Shown: positions 27,049 to 37,882, numbered from the stretch's first letter. The stretch is DNA of 64,000 nt from Paenibacillus kobensis NBRC 15729 (GCF_004000825.1 NZ_BILZ01000002.1:186001-250000); one strand, 5' to 3'. The notes: generated by a model from the sequence alone, not told the origin. Program-made: numbers and translations.

Positions 27049-28611
27049 TTAAGGGATGTACAGCACTTGGCCTTCGATTAACGATTGATCCTGCAGCCGG
27101 TTGTACAGCGACAGCTCCCGCGAATTTTTGCCGTAGCGTGCCGCGATATCGTCGAGCGTCTCCTCCCGCTGAACGATGCACATCCGCACTTTGCGGAACG
27201 CCTGCTCATCCGCTAGCTTGCCAAGGAACAACGTCTTCCACTCGATTTCGTCGCCCGTCGTTACCCGCGAGCCTTCTCTCGCAGGTACCTGAGCGGCTTC
27301 GGCAGCATCACGCGTTTCCTGCTCCCGCCGCGAGGACGAGAGCAGTGTACGAAAGCCGACGGCTTCCCGCTCGGTCTCCGCTTCCTCCGGACGCTTGCGG
27401 CCGAATGCAACTCGCAATTCTTTGCGTTCCGCCTCGTTATCCTGCAGCTGCCTTGCCTCTCCCGGAGCAAAAGCTGGTTGTTGATTGAAAGGCGATTGGT
27501 TCGGCGAGGCCGCACCTTGTACCGGTTGATTAGGTTCAATCGGTTGCTGTTGCTGAACGCTTTGCTGCGGGAATGATAAGGCCGAGGCCGAAGCGAATGA
27601 ATCCTCATCCTCTTCCTCCTGCACGCTTGGCGAATCGTTCCTGAACGGAGGCGAAATGTCTCCGAATTGTCCCAACTGGCCCCGATCGTCAAATACCGAA
27701 TTAACCGGGTTATCCTTCTCAATCGGCTGATCAAACAATTCACTCTGCTGCTCCTCTGGCCGTTCTTGGACGGCAGATGCCTCAGCAGGCTGTTCGATGG
27801 GCTGTTGGGAAGCGAATGCCGACCAATTGATCAGCGGTGTATAAGGCTCCCGCTCCTGAGGAGGAAGTTCCGCTTCCCCCCGGACAGGCTGCCCCGCGCT
27901 GTTCCATATCGGTGCTTGCTGCTGCAGCTCCGCCTGTCCCGACTCAAACGCGAACGGATACGGTTGTACCGGTTCTTGACGGGGCGGCTGATATTGGAAC
28001 GGCTGTCCCCAAGGCGACGGAATGTCCGCCTCCCGCTGCTGGTCTGGCCGGGGTACGGCTGCATCCTCCGCCCGGTAATGAGCCTGTCCGTACTCATCCT
28101 GCCGAGCCGTCTCAGGAAATTCATTAAAATGGCTTGGAATCTGCTGCTCCGCCGGCGGTGATGACTGCAAAGGCTGCGATGGTTCCCGGCGGTGGATAAC
28201 CGTGATCGGCTCTTCCTGCCACGAGCTGATCTGCGCCTCCTGCTGCTCCACCTGAATGCCGTGCAGCGACAATATACCGGTAATGTTCAGCGTGCGGGAT
28301 GATAGAAGGTCGACATCGAAATGGTCGATCTCGACCGAAATATCATCCAAACTTTGCACCCGGTTCATCGGCAGCGTAATTTCTACCGGGATCCAGTGCT
28401 CCAAATTTTGCGGCTGATGCAAATCATACTGCGAGCGGTATATACCCGACAGCAGCAGCTGCCCCTTTAAGAGCGCCTGCTCTCCCTGCTGAACCACTTG
28501 AATCCGAGGAACGAGCTCGATCTCTTCCAATTCCTCAATCGCAGCGACGTCATCCGGCAAGTGCACCCGTTCATACACATCAAAGCGCAATCCGTTCGAT
28601 TGATCCGGCAC
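27049..28611 (-). CDS. spoVID: Spore coat/cortex morphogenetic protein SpoVID
   Basis: 520 residues. The N-terminal about 160 residues form the conserved SpoVID domain (PDQSNGLRFDVYERVHLPDD). The middle is a long, Gln/Pro/Glu-rich low-complexity region, and the last 50 residues are a LysM domain (CIVQREETLDDIAARYGKNS, ending QVLYIP). SpoVID drives coat encasement of the forespore in B. subtilis and sits beside hemL there too. The start is a GTG at 28611 with GGAGG 8 nt upstream; a TTG nine codons earlier lacks a site. Confidence 0.88.
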   Translation of the reverse strand: MPDQSNGLRFDVYERVHLPDDVAAIEELEEIELVPRIQVVQQGEQALLKGQLLLSGIYRSQYDLHQPQNLEHWIPVEITLPMNRVQSLDDISVEIDHFDVDLLSSRTLNITGILSLHGIQVEQQEAQISSWQEEPITVIHRREPSQPLQSSPPAEQQIPSHFNEFPETARQDEYGQAHYRAEDAAVPRPDQQREADIPSPWGQPFQYQPPRQEPVQPYPFAFESGQAELQQQAPIWNSAGQPVRGEAELPPQEREPYTPLINWSAFASQQPIEQPAEASAVQERPEEQQSELFDQPIEKDNPVNSVFDDRGQLGQFGDISPPFRNDSPSVQEEEDEDSFASASALSFPQQSVQQQQPIEPNQPVQGAASPNQSPFNQQPAFAPGEARQLQDNEAERKELRVAFGRKRPEEAETEREAVGFRTLLSSSRREQETRDAAEAAQVPAREGSRVTTGDEIEWKTLFLGKLADEQAFRKVRMCIVQREETLDDIAARYGKNSRELSLYNRLQDQSLIEGQVLYIP

Positions 28612-28750
28612 GCTCCAATCCTCCCTTCTGCCATGCAAGCTTGGGCAATCGTTTCATTCAATACCTATCATATGGCAGGGCGGGATAGAGCATGACTATG
28701 AAATTCAGGGAAACGCCAAGGCTTGGCGGCAATATGCTGCTAACAATAAA

Positions 28751-28800
28751 ATAGAGGGCGAACAACGGCCGTCTGCAGAGCAGCCTTGTTCACCCTCTAT
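28751..28800 (-). terminator. Terminator of the heme operon
   Basis: A 15-bp stem with one mismatch (28751-28765 with 28786-28800), followed on the minus strand by TTTTATTG. It ends the hemA-to-rluA unit. Confidence 0.85.
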
Positions 28801-28805
28801 GAATC

Positions 28806-29795
28806 TTATTTCGCGGAGCCCGCCACTATGCTGTGCAAGCGTACGAACCAATCCGGGTATGGCGACGCCGTCTCCATCCGGCCTCCATGAAGCGGATGCG
28901 TGAACAACAGACGCTCACCGTGCAGCGCTTGATGCGCCAGCCATTGCGTCTTGCCTCCATAGTGCGAATCGCCGATAAGCGGATGCCCGATATGGCTCAT
29001 ATGCACGCGGATTTGATGCGTCCGCCCCGTCTCCAGCTTCAGCCTGACGAGTGCGGCGTCTCTGTACTGCTCCAGCACCTCGTAATGGGTGCGGGCTGGA
29101 TCGCCGCCTTGAACGACGCGGCGCCGGGCAGCGTGATGGCGGTCGCGCCCGATCGGCGCATCAATCGTACCGGTACAGCTCCGTACCGTTCCGTGAACGA
29201 ATGCGGCATAGATGCGGTCGATTGATTTCGAACGCATCGCTTCGTCCAAGCGGAGCTGGGCGAGGTCGTTCTTGCTGTACAGTACCGGACCTGATGTCTC
29301 GTTGTCGAGCCGATGGATGTGCCGTACCGGCAGCGGATCGTTACGCAAGAGCAAATGGCGTGCCGCCGCCTCATCGAGTGTGCCGCGTTCGCCTTGCCGG
29401 GAAGGATGAACAGCCATGCCTGCCGGCTTATCCATGACAAGCACGTGATCATCCTCGAAGAGCACCGCGGCCTCGCTATATCGGCCCGTATGCACTTGCG
29501 GCAATGAAGCCATCCGGTACAGCGCATCGGCGGCAGGATCGGCATCCCGAAACGCCTCTAGCGTAATTTGATCTCCCGCCATTCGAATGCCGCCGACGGA
29601 GAAAAGCAAATTCACCCACTTAACGGGAAACCAGTTCTGCGCAATGAGCCATTGCCGGACGGTATGCGGATGTGAATCCGGCTGCGGCCATTCGGTTTCG
29701 GCGCTCAGGCCGCTGCCATAACCTTCGCGCATGAGAACAAGCTGCCGTCCATCCCTTCGTACTCCTGACTGCCAATCGAAACGTCCTTCACCCAT
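28806..29795 (-). CDS. RluA/RluD family RNA pseudouridine synthase
   Basis: 329 residues. The catalytic motif HRLDNETSG, with the active aspartate, follows the family segment VMDKPAGMAVHPSRQG. RxHQIRVHMSHIGHPLIGDSHYGG closes the core. An S4-like N-terminal region is poorly conserved. The target uridine in rRNA or tRNA cannot be read from the sequence. It lies 5 bp after hemL and shares its transcript, an addition compared with B. subtilis. Confidence 0.9.
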   Translation of the reverse strand: MGEGRFDWQSGVRRDGRQLVLMREGYGSGLSAETEWPQPDSHPHTVRQWLIAQNWFPVKWVNLLFSVGGIRMAGDQITLEAFRDADPAADALYRMASLPQVHTGRYSEAAVLFEDDHVLVMDKPAGMAVHPSRQGERGTLDEAAARHLLLRNDPLPVRHIHRLDNETSGPVLYSKNDLAQLRLDEAMRSKSIDRIYAAFVHGTVRSCTGTIDAPIGRDRHHAARRRVVQGGDPARTHYEVLEQYRDAALVRLKLETGRTHQIRVHMSHIGHPLIGDSHYGGKTQWLAHQALHGERLLFTHPLHGGRMETASPYPDWFVRLHSIVAGSAK

Positions 29796-29800
29796 ATGCT

Positions 29801-31111
29801 CTACAGCCGGGACAACGCAATGTCATTCGCCTGAATCGTCAAATCGATGTCCTCTTCGGAATGCACACCAGACACGAACATTCCCTCGTACTGGGATGGA
29901 GCAACGCTTACGCCCAGATCAAGCATCGAAGCGAAGTACGCGCGGAATTGGTCCAGATTCGACGTCTTGGCCGTCTCGAAGTTGATGACATGCGTGTCTG
30001 TGAAGAACGGGCATACCATCGAGCCAACGCGGTTGATCGTAGAGGCAATGCCATGCTTCGCCGCGTTCGCCTCGAAGCCGAGCTGCAGCCGCGTCGACAG
30101 ACGCTCCAGCCGCTCGTACACTTCCGGCGTCATCAGCTTAAGCGTCGTATAGCCTGCCGCCATAGCAAGCGGATTGCCCGACAGCGTGCCTGCTTGATAG
30201 ATCGGACCTGCCGGAGCCATCTGCTCCATCAGATCACGTCTGCCGGCGTATGCGCCCACCGGTAGTCCGCCGCCGATTACTTTGCCAAGGCAAGTCAAAT
30301 CGGGCGTAATGCCGAACAGCCCTTGCGCGCAATGATAGTTCACGCGGAAGCCCGTCATAACCTCGTCGAAAATGAGCAGGCTGCCGTATTTCGTCGTAAC
30401 GTCGCGCAGTCCTTGAAGGAAGCCGGGCAGCGGAGGCACAACACCCATATTGCCGGCAACCGGTTCGACAATAACGCAGGCGATCTGCTCGCCGAACTTT
30501 TCGAATGCAAGCTTGACGGATTCGATATCGTTATACGGCACCGTAATTGTATGGGAAGCAATACTTTCCGGCACGCCCGGGCTGTCCGGGAGACCGAGCG
30601 TCGCTACGCCGGAACCGGCCTTAATCAGCAGGCTGTCCGCATGGCCGTGATACGAGCCTTCGAACTTCAAGATTTTGCTGCGCTTCGTATAGCCGCGTGC
30701 AAGACGCAATGCGCTCATCGTCGCTTCCGTGCCGGAGTTAACCATGCGCACGATATCTGCCGATGGAACACGTTCGCAGACGAGCTGCGCCATCAACGTC
30801 TCCAACTCAGTCGGCGCGCCGAAGCTCGTCCCTTTCTCTGCCGTCCGTTTGATGGCTTCGACAACCTCCGGATGGGCATGGCCCATAATGAGCGGTCCCC
30901 ACGAAGCGACATAATCGATGTAGCTGTTGCCGTCGATATCATAGACGCGGGAACCGCTTCCGCGTTCCATATATACCGGTGTCAGGCCTACCGATTTAAA
31001 AGCGCGAACCGGACTGTTCACGCCGCCCGGAATATATTGTTTCGCCTGCTCGAATGCAGCCTTCGACTTCTCGTCGCGGCGTTGGCGGCTTGAATCTATC
31101 GTTTCGCTCAT
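29801..31111 (-). CDS. hemL: Glutamate-1-semialdehyde 2,1-aminomutase
   Basis: 436 residues, PLP-dependent aminotransferase fold. Recognisable parts are [13 protein letters not shown], the PLP lysine in [15 protein letters not shown] and [15 protein letters not shown]. It converts glutamate-1-semialdehyde to 5-aminolevulinate, the second step of the C5 heme pathway. Start at 31111 has AAGGAG 9 nt upstream; a TTG six codons earlier is unlikely. Confidence 0.97.
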   Translation of the reverse strand: MSETIDSSRQRRDEKSKAAFEQAKQYIPGGVNSPVRAFKSVGLTPVYMERGSGSRVYDIDGNSYIDYVASWGPLIMGHAHPEVVEAIKRTAEKGTSFGAPTELETLMAQLVCERVPSADIVRMVNSGTEATMSALRLARGYTKRSKILKFEGSYHGHADSLLIKAGSGVATLGLPDSPGVPESIASHTITVPYNDIESVKLAFEKFGEQIACVIVEPVAGNMGVVPPLPGFLQGLRDVTTKYGSLLIFDEVMTGFRVNYHCAQGLFGITPDLTCLGKVIGGGLPVGAYAGRRDLMEQMAPAGPIYQAGTLSGNPLAMAAGYTTLKLMTPEVYERLERLSTRLQLGFEANAAKHGIASTINRVGSMVCPFFTDTHVINFETAKTSNLDQFRAYFASMLDLGVSVAPSQYEGMFVSGVHSEEDIDLTIQANDIALSRL

Positions 31112-31158
31112 CGTATTCGTCTCCTTCAATCCTGTATGTTCGCTCTTCGCCAGTTAGT

Positions 31159-32151
31159 CTAGTCTTGCAGCCAGCGAGCGACATCTTTAGCATGGTACGT
31201 GATGATCAAGTCCGCACCCGCACGTTTCATGCCCGTCAACGTCTCCAGCGTAATAAGACGCTCGTCGATCCAGCCGTTAGCGGCTGCCGCCTTCACCATC
31301 GCATATTCGCCGCTTACGTTATACGCAACAAGCGGAAGATCGAATTGATCCTTAAGCGTCCGGATAATGTCGAGATAAGACAGCGCCGGCTTCACCATGA
31401 GGAAGTCCGCGCCTTCCAGCACATCCGACTCCGCTTCGCGAAGCGCTTCGCGCGCATTCGCCGGATCCATCTGATACGTCTTGCGGTCCCCGAACTGCGG
31501 CGCCGAGTGCGCCGCTTCGCGGAACGGACCATAATAGGCCGATGCGTATTTGACGGAATAGGACATGATCGGCACATTCGTATAACCGGCCTCATCCAAT
31601 CCTTCGCGAATCGCCGAGACGAACCCGTCCATCATATTCGAAGGAGCGATAATGTCCGCTCCTGCTTCCGCTTGCGATACAGCCGTCTTCACGAGCAGCT
31701 TAAGCGATTCGTCGTTGTCGACTTCAGCCGTACCCGTCAGCTCATGCTGATGCACGATGCCGCAATGGCCGTGATCCGTGAATTGGCACAGACACGTATC
31801 CGCGACGACGACGAGCTCCGGCGCCCACTGCTTGATCAGACGCGTTGCCTGCTGCACGATGCCTTCGGCGTCATACGCAGACGAACCGACCGCATCTTTG
31901 CTCGACGGAATGCCGAACAAAATAATCGACTTGATGCCTAGCGATACGATTTCGCGGATTTCCTGCTCGAGCAGGTCCAGCGAGAAATGATAGACGCCGG
32001 GCATCGAACGGATTTCATGCTTAATGTTCGTTCCATGCACGACATAGACCGGATAAATAAAATCGTTAACTGTCAGCACCGTCTCGCGCACCATGCTCCG
32101 CAGAGCAGCCGATGCGCGCAGACGGCGGTGTCTTACCGTTGGGAAGCTCAT
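31159..32151 (-). CDS. hemB: Porphobilinogen synthase (5-aminolevulinate dehydratase)
   Basis: 330 residues. The zinc-binding cysteines lie in [14 protein letters not shown], and the two Schiff-base lysines in [15 protein letters not shown] and [12 protein letters not shown]. It condenses two 5-aminolevulinates to porphobilinogen. Start at 32151 ([12 protein letters not shown]) has AGGAGG upstream. The frame stays open for another 78 codons, but that arginine-rich stretch has no start signal and looks non-coding. Confidence 0.97.
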   Translation of the reverse strand: MSFPTVRHRRLRASAALRSMVRETVLTVNDFIYPVYVVHGTNIKHEIRSMPGVYHFSLDLLEQEIREIVSLGIKSIILFGIPSSKDAVGSSAYDAEGIVQQATRLIKQWAPELVVVADTCLCQFTDHGHCGIVHQHELTGTAEVDNDESLKLLVKTAVSQAEAGADIIAPSNMMDGFVSAIREGLDEAGYTNVPIMSYSVKYASAYYGPFREAAHSAPQFGDRKTYQMDPANAREALREAESDVLEGADFLMVKPALSYLDIIRTLKDQFDLPLVAYNVSGEYAMVKAAAANGWIDERLITLETLTGMKRAGADLIITYHAKDVARWLQD

Positions 32152-32230
32152 GCTGGTCAACCTCCTGTAGCTGTTCTCTAATACGATAAATATATAATGG
32201 CGGCACTTCCACCGAATAATTCCTAGTCTG

Positions 32231-33781
32231 TTAGCCTTCCGAACGCTGAGCCATCCTGTGCGCCGCGATAGCAGCTGTGAGCGCCTCGATCGTCGCCTCT
32301 TCCGGTTCGATCGATACACGAAGCCCCGCCTCTTGCGCCGTTGCCGTCGTGATCGGTCCGATGCTGGCGATTTGCGTACCGGCAAGCAGCTGCTCCGGCT
32401 GCTCGATTCCGCTGCGCCGCAGCACTTCGAGCAAATTCGTTACGGTCGACGAGCTAGTGAACGTCACGACATGAACGGCGCCTTCCTGCAGCAGCTCCAG
32501 CACCATTTCATCCTGATGCTCCGCGAGCACCGTCTCGTAGACGTCCAGCTCTACCGCGTCCACGCCGCGGCTGCGCAGCTCGCGCGGCAGCCATTCACGC
32601 GCCAGATCGCCTCTAATAAGCAGCGCACGCTGTCCTTGGACAAGCTCGCCCTCGAGCCGTTCGAACAATCCCTCTTGACGGTACTGTGCCGGCAGTTCCT
32701 CTACCGCAAGGCCCCGCTCCTGCAGCGCTTCGGCTGTTTTCGGACCGACGGCAGCAATTCTTGCCTTCGAGAAGCGGCGAACATCCGTGCCGGTGCGCCG
32801 CAGCCAACGGACGAACGACTCTACGCCATTCACGCTAGTGAAGAGCAGCCAATCGAACGTATCCGCTTCACCGAACGCACGCTCGATCGCGGCCGTCTGT
32901 TCCGGCTTGGATACGTCTTTCATCTCAATGACCGGGTACTCGCATGGCTCACCGCCCAGCTCTTCAATCAATTGCACCAAATCGCTTGCTTGTGCGCGGG
33001 CACGAGTAACTAGCACACGTGTGCCGAACAACGGTTTCTTCTCGAACCAACGAAGCGTCTCCCGCTGATTGACGACCTCACCGACGACGATAACGGCTGG
33101 AGGCTGGAAATTCGCAGCCGCTACTTTCTCGGCAATATTTTCAAGCGTGCCGACCATCGTCTCTTGCTCGACGCGCGTCCCCCAACGGACGAGCGCGACT
33201 GGCGTCGACGGCGATTTGCCGTGCTGCATGAGCTGTTCGCTAATGTAGCCAATCTTCGCAACGCCCATAAGAAAAATAAGCGTCCCTGTCGCATTCGTTA
33301 CTTTATCCCAATGAATGGAGAAGTCCAGCTTCTCCGGACTTTCGTGGCCCGTCACGATCGACAGGGAGGATGCAAAATCGCGATGCGTTACCGGAATGCC
33401 TGCATAGGCGGGTACCGCAATTGCAGATGTAATGCCAGGGACGATTTCGAATTCGATTCCGTTCTCAACGAGCAGCTCCGCCTCTTCTCCGACACGGCCG
33501 AATATCGTCGGATCGCCGCCCTTAAGACGGGTTACGACTTTGCCTTGCAGTGCCAGATCGACGAGCAGCTGATTAATCTCCTCTTGCTTCATCGTATGAC
33601 GGTCAGGCAGCTTGCCGACGTATACGCGCTCGGCATCCGGTCTTACATGCGCCAATAGGCGCGGGCTTGCCAATCGGTCATAGACAACGACGTCCGCCTT
33701 CTTCAAACATTCCAATCCGCGCACCGTAATCAGCTTCGGATTGCCTGGTCCTGCACCGACTAAATATACTTTCCCCAGCAT
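32231..33781 (-). CDS. cobA-hemD: Fused uroporphyrinogen-III C-methyltransferase / uroporphyrinogen-III synthase
   Basis: 516 residues with two complete enzymes. Residues 1 to about 245 are the SUMT methylase ([36 protein letters not shown]), which makes precorrin-2. Residues about 250-510 are HemD ([29 protein letters not shown]), which cyclises hydroxymethylbilane. The fusion couples uroporphyrinogen-III formation with its methylation toward siroheme or cobalamin. B. subtilis has HemD alone at this place. hemC ends 6 bp upstream. Confidence 0.95.
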   Translation of the reverse strand: MLGKVYLVGAGPGNPKLITVRGLECLKKADVVVYDRLASPRLLAHVRPDAERVYVGKLPDRHTMKQEEINQLLVDLALQGKVVTRLKGGDPTIFGRVGEEAELLVENGIEFEIVPGITSAIAVPAYAGIPVTHRDFASSLSIVTGHESPEKLDFSIHWDKVTNATGTLIFLMGVAKIGYISEQLMQHGKSPSTPVALVRWGTRVEQETMVGTLENIAEKVAAANFQPPAVIVVGEVVNQRETLRWFEKKPLFGTRVLVTRARAQASDLVQLIEELGGEPCEYPVIEMKDVSKPEQTAAIERAFGEADTFDWLLFTSVNGVESFVRWLRRTGTDVRRFSKARIAAVGPKTAEALQERGLAVEELPAQYRQEGLFERLEGELVQGQRALLIRGDLAREWLPRELRSRGVDAVELDVYETVLAEHQDEMVLELLQEGAVHVVTFTSSSTVTNLLEVLRRSGIEQPEQLLAGTQIASIGPITTATAQEAGLRVSIEPEEATIEALTAAIAAHRMAQRSEG

Positions 33782-33787
33782 ATCGCC

Positions 33788-34777
33788 TCAACCCCTAACC
33801 TGAGCCAAAATGTCATCTGCACCGTTTGCCCGAAGCGCTGCTGCTACATTCTTGCCAAGCGCTTCCGGATCGGTACCTTTGCCGATCTCTTTCAATAAAA
33901 TACCGCCGTCCGGCGAACCGACAATGCCGACGAGCTCGATGACCGCGTCTTCAAGCGACCCTTCCGGAGCGTCTTGAGCCGGCGTTACGACAGCGTGAGC
34001 GCCGATCGGAATCTGACAGCCGCCGTTCAATGCGCCGAGGAAGCTCCGCTCCGCCCGCACCGCCAGCTCGCTTACCGGATCGTTCAGCAGTGACAGCAGC
34101 TCGCGGACTTGTGCATCCGACTCCCGGCATTCGATGCCAAGCGCGCCCTGTCCGACAGCCGGTACGCACAGATCTACCGGCAGCGGCTCGGTAATGCGCG
34201 ATTCCCAGCCCATTCTCGACAAGCCCGCTGCCGCGAGCACGATAGCATCGAAGTCTTCCGTCTCCAGCTTGCGCAGACGCGAATCGATATTGCCGCGTAT
34301 CGACACAAGCTCAATGTCCGGTCTGCGGTTTTTCAGCTGGCTGGCGCGCCGCAAGCTGCTCGTTCCGACCTTCGCGCCTTCAGGAAGAGAATCCAGCCCG
34401 CCTCCAGTCGACGTAATTAGAGCATCGCGAGGATCAACGCGCTTCGGAACCGAACCGTTCATCAACCCTTCAGGCAGCTCGAAAGGCATATCTTTCATAC
34501 TGTGTACGGCCATATCGATCTCGCCATCCAGAAGCGCCTGCTCGATTTCTTTTACGAACAGACCTTTGCCCCCGACCTTCGAAAGCGTGACGTCCAGAAT
34601 GCGGTCGCCTTTCGTTACGATTTTGACGGTCTCGAACGTATAGCCAAGTCCGTGCTGATCGCTGAGCTGCTTCAGTTGATCGATCACTTGTCCTGTCTGT
34701 GTCAGTGCAAGAGCACTTTGTCTCGTTCCCACTCGAATAACTCGATTGCCGTCCGGCGTATGGGTTGATGCAGCCAT
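33788..34777 (-). CDS. hemC: Hydroxymethylbilane synthase
   Basis: 329 residues. N-terminal [15 protein letters not shown], the substrate loop [14 protein letters not shown] and the dipyrromethane cofactor cysteine in [16 protein letters not shown] are present. It polymerises four porphobilinogens. A strong AGGAGGGG site precedes the ATG. Confidence 0.97.
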   Translation of the reverse strand: MAASTHTPDGNRVIRVGTRQSALALTQTGQVIDQLKQLSDQHGLGYTFETVKIVTKGDRILDVTLSKVGGKGLFVKEIEQALLDGEIDMAVHSMKDMPFELPEGLMNGSVPKRVDPRDALITSTGGGLDSLPEGAKVGTSSLRRASQLKNRRPDIELVSIRGNIDSRLRKLETEDFDAIVLAAAGLSRMGWESRITEPLPVDLCVPAVGQGALGIECRESDAQVRELLSLLNDPVSELAVRAERSFLGALNGGCQIPIGAHAVVTPAQDAPEGSLEDAVIELVGIVGSPDGGILLKEIGKGTDPEALGKNVAAALRANGADDILAQVRG

Positions 34778-34789
34778 CGGCTACCCCTC

Positions 34790-35539
34790 CTATGCTAGCT
34801 GTTCGGTCAGATGCTTGATCCAATGATCAAGGCTGCCGCGCAGCTCCTTTGTATGTAATAAATGATTTGCACTCTCATCCGTACTGCTGAACGTCTCTGG
34901 AAGCATTGCCGCCACAGTCCGCCAGCCCCACTCATCTTCAGCAGCGGCGCGCAATAGTAAACGCCGTCTCGCCGTATCGAGTTGTTCGTCTTCACATCGG
35001 CCATCCGCCTCCGCGGAGCGATCCAATAGCCGTTCCCTTAACAGTCGAAGCACGCGCAGCCTTGGTTCATAATCGCTCCCCAGCAGCTGCTCCAGCTGTT
35101 GCTTAAGCCGGGCGGCAAGCGCAGGACTTGCCCCTCCGGTCGTCAGAGCGACGATAAGATCGCCTCTGCGAACGACGGCAGGCGTAACCAAATCGCCCGA
35201 CGCCCCGTCATCTGCCGTATTCGCCCAAATTCGGAGCCGCTGCGCATCATCCGCAACTTGCATGTTCACATTCGGGTTGTTCGTAGCCGCAATGACTAGC
35301 GCAGCGTCCGCAAGATCGCCTTCCTGGTAATGACGGCGCAAGACGCGAATGCGTCCCGCTTCTACCCATTCATCCAGCGTCTCTGTCAGCCGGTCGCTAA
35401 TAACGATGATACCGTCCGCGCCTGCATCCAGCAGCGATGCCACTTTGCGCTGCGCGACCGGCCCGCCCCCGACAACAATACAGCGCTTGCCCGTAAGCCG
35501 GAGCATAACCGGATACAATCCGCTTTCGTTGCCAGACAT
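34790..35539 (-). CDS. Precorrin-2 dehydrogenase / sirohydrochlorin ferrochelatase-type protein
   Basis: About 249 residues. The N-terminal NAD-binding part (LYPVMLRLTGKRCIVVGGGPVAQRKV) matches CysG-N, Met8 and SirC. The middle has TNNPNVNMQVADDA and GDLIVALTTGGASPALA. It oxidises precorrin-2 to sirohydrochlorin on the siroheme branch; iron insertion by the same protein is possible but not shown. Start at 35539 follows GAGGAG; an ATG ten codons earlier that touches the hemX stop lacks a site. Confidence 0.9.
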   Translation of the reverse strand: MSGNESGLYPVMLRLTGKRCIVVGGGPVAQRKVASLLDAGADGIIVISDRLTETLDEWVEAGRIRVLRRHYQEGDLADAALVIAATNNPNVNMQVADDAQRLRIWANTADDGASGDLVTPAVVRRGDLIVALTTGGASPALAARLKQQLEQLLGSDYEPRLRVLRLLRERLLDRSAEADGRCEDEQLDTARRRLLLRAAAEDEWGWRTVAAMLPETFSSTDESANHLLHTKELRGSLDHWIKHLTEQLA

Positions 35540-35569
35540 CGGAACACTCTCCTCAACAATCCCTGACAT

Positions 35570-36382
35570 TTAGTGGAAATTCGATATTGGATTCAGCAGC
35601 ACATTCAGAATGAGGACACCGAATGACAACAGATTGAGCCGGGCTGCTTCGAACCCGACTTGTCCCTGGAGCTTGCGCCGCAACAGGTAGATGACATACA
35701 GCACTAGCGCTACAAGCGAGAAAACGACTTTCCAATCGTACAAATAACCCCAACGCCCTTCGACCACGATCGAGACGATCGCGACAGACAGCGACATCGC
35801 AAGCAGCGGCGCTCCAGCAGCTATCAAGCGGAAAGAGTACAAATCAATCAATTCCAAGCTAGGCAGCCGGCGAACCGGATTCGTCCACCTTTTCTTCTTC
35901 AACTTGCGGTGCAAAAACATATACATCCCTGCGAATATAGCGGAGATCGTCAACGACGCGAACGAGCAGGTCATTAGGCTGACATGCACGACAAGCAAAT
36001 CTCGGGCCGCCTCATAAGGCTGCGCCGATTGCGCTGGTCCAGGATTCACAAGCAGCAGTGCGGTTAGAACCGCAAAGCCGATTAAGTTGACGATAAACAC
36101 GATATATTCGATCCGGAAAAACCGGCTGATGACTAGCGAGGTCGTAACAAGAAGCCACGAAAAAGCAAACCAATATTCAAACCCCGATATATAGGCGACG
36201 TCCAAATGAGACATAAGCCGATATACGAGGTAGCCGGATTGCAATGCCCATACAAAGACAAGCAGCCCTGCTCCAATCCGTTTGGCACTCCGGTTCGCAT
36301 CAACGAAGTCGGAGAAATAAAACAGAAGGCTCAGGGCATAAACATACAGCATGGCATCATAAAACCAATTCGATGTAATCAT
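35570..36382 (-). CDS. hemX: HemX/CcsA-like integral membrane protein
   Basis: About 270 residues with eight predicted membrane helices, related to the CcsA/ResC cytochrome c assembly family. In B. subtilis HemX lowers the level of glutamyl-tRNA reductase. The gene lies between hemA and the siroheme gene. Start at 36382 is chosen on a G-rich site; an ATG four codons upstream sits too close to GGAGG. Confidence 0.88.
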   Translation of the reverse strand: MITSNWFYDAMLYVYALSLLFYFSDFVDANRSAKRIGAGLLVFVWALQSGYLVYRLMSHLDVAYISGFEYWFAFSWLLVTTSLVISRFFRIEYIVFIVNLIGFAVLTALLLVNPGPAQSAQPYEAARDLLVVHVSLMTCSFASLTISAIFAGMYMFLHRKLKKKRWTNPVRRLPSLELIDLYSFRLIAAGAPLLAMSLSVAIVSIVVEGRWGYLYDWKVVFSLVALVLYVIYLLRRKLQGQVGFEAARLNLLSFGVLILNVLLNPISNFH

Positions 36383-36415
36383 AAGCGCCCCCATCCTCCG
36401 TCACCACACAAACAG

Positions 36416-36443
36416 CAAAAAAACCGCCGCAAGCTTGCGGCGG
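36416..36443 (-). terminator. Terminator-like hairpin between hemA and hemX
   Basis: A perfect 20-bp palindrome, CCGCCGCAAG followed by its complement (36424-36443), then a T7-8 run on the minus strand, starting 4 bp after the hemA stop codon. It has the form of a full intrinsic terminator inside an operon. A second hairpin of 9 bp with a 4-nt loop (36451-36472) lies in the last hemA codons. Confidence 0.85.
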
Positions 36444-36447
36444 CTCC

Positions 36448-37833
36448 TTATGGCGTTGCCGCTGCAACGCCAGCCGGCAATTGAACCGGGGCAGAATCGG
36501 CCGCAGATTGCGATTGAGAGGACATCGAAGGCTTCAAGACGTTTGCTTTCTCGGCGCCGTCCTCAAGTGATTGCTCTAGTGCAAACAGCTTGACGAACAT
36601 GTCCATCGCTTCTCCGGCATGCTTCTCGCCAGCCATTTCTTTGATGCGCATTATCGGATCGCTCATCATTTGATTAACGATACTCTTGGTCAATTTGCGA
36701 ATTACTTTCAACTCGCGTTCGCCGAGATCCGGCAGCTTCTTCATCATGCTGTCCATCGTTTCGTCATGAATCGTCTCCGCCTTCGTCTGAAGAGCGCGAA
36801 TAAGCGGAACGACACCAAGCGTCTTGTACCAGTTGCGGAAGGCTTCCAGTTCAAGTGCAATCATCGCTTCGATCTTCGCCGACTCCTTGCGGCGCTGCTC
36901 AAGATTGCTCTCGACGATCCCTTCGAGATCGTCAATATCATATAAAAATACGTTGTCAACCGCTGCAATCGTCGGATCCAGATCGCGCGGCACCGCAATA
37001 TCGATCATAAACAGAGGACGCGATTTGCGCCGCTGCATGGAAGCAGCAACCTGCTCGCGCTTCAGTACGAAGCCGCTCGCACCAGTCGAACTGATGACAA
37101 TATCCGCCTCATGCAGCCGGCTTATCGCCTCATCCAACGTGCAAGGCGCTCCGCCGAGCTTTTCCGCCAATTCTTCAGCCCGCTCCAGCGTCCGGTTCGC
37201 CACAATGACGCGGTCCGCACCGTTCGCAGCCAAGTGCTTGCCCGTAAGCTCGCTCATTTTGCCTGCGCCGATAATCATAACCGTCTTCTTGCCAAAATGA
37301 CCGAAAATCCGCTTACCGAGTTCTACCGCCGCATAGCTGACCGACACGGCCGCTTCGCCGATCGACGTCTCGGTGTGTGCACGCTTGGCCATCGTCAACG
37401 CTTGCTTGAACAGCATATTGAACAGCGTTCCTGTCGCCTTCTCCTTCTGGGCGAACAAGAACGCATCCCTCACTTGTCCGAGGATTTGCGTCTCTCCGAT
37501 AACCATCGAATCGAGACCGCTCGTAACGCGGAACAGATGCTCGATCGCTTGATCGTCTTCATACATATACAGATGGTTCGTGAACTGCTGTCTCGGCAGA
37601 TTGAACCATTGCTCCATAAAGCTGCGAATATAATGTCCGCACAGATGATGTCTGTCTACGACCGCGTACAATTCCGTCCGGTTGCAGGTCGCGACGATGA
37701 CGCCTTCGAGGATGCTCTTGGTTTGCTTCAATTGCCGCAATGCAGCGGGCAAGTCGTGTTCAGCGAACGAGAACCGTTCCCTAACCTCGACAGGCGCCGT
37801 ACGGTAATTCAAGCCAACTACGATGATGTGCAT
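36448..37833 (-). CDS. hemA: Glutamyl-tRNA reductase
   Basis: 461 residues. The catalytic cysteine is C50 in VATCNRTELY; the Rossmann part has VMIIGAGKMSELTGKHLAANG. It reduces glutamyl-tRNA to glutamate-1-semialdehyde, the committed step of heme synthesis. It is the first gene of the heme/siroheme operon and has GGAGG before the ATG. Confidence 0.97.
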   Translation of the reverse strand: MHIIVVGLNYRTAPVEVRERFSFAEHDLPAALRQLKQTKSILEGVIVATCNRTELYAVVDRHHLCGHYIRSFMEQWFNLPRQQFTNHLYMYEDDQAIEHLFRVTSGLDSMVIGETQILGQVRDAFLFAQKEKATGTLFNMLFKQALTMAKRAHTETSIGEAAVSVSYAAVELGKRIFGHFGKKTVMIIGAGKMSELTGKHLAANGADRVIVANRTLERAEELAEKLGGAPCTLDEAISRLHEADIVISSTGASGFVLKREQVAASMQRRKSRPLFMIDIAVPRDLDPTIAAVDNVFLYDIDDLEGIVESNLEQRRKESAKIEAMIALELEAFRNWYKTLGVVPLIRALQTKAETIHDETMDSMMKKLPDLGERELKVIRKLTKSIVNQMMSDPIMRIKEMAGEKHAGEAMDMFVKLFALEQSLEDGAEKANVLKPSMSSQSQSAADSAPVQLPAGVAAATP

Positions 37834-37882
37834 GCGTCCCTGCCTCCTTCAGATCAAGTATGTACCCTTTATGGTCACGAAC

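Noticed and set aside
32152-32385. 78-codon upstream extension of hemB
   Set aside because: Arginine-rich, no family similarity; AGGAGG lies before the internal ATG at 32151, which matches the HemB N-terminus.
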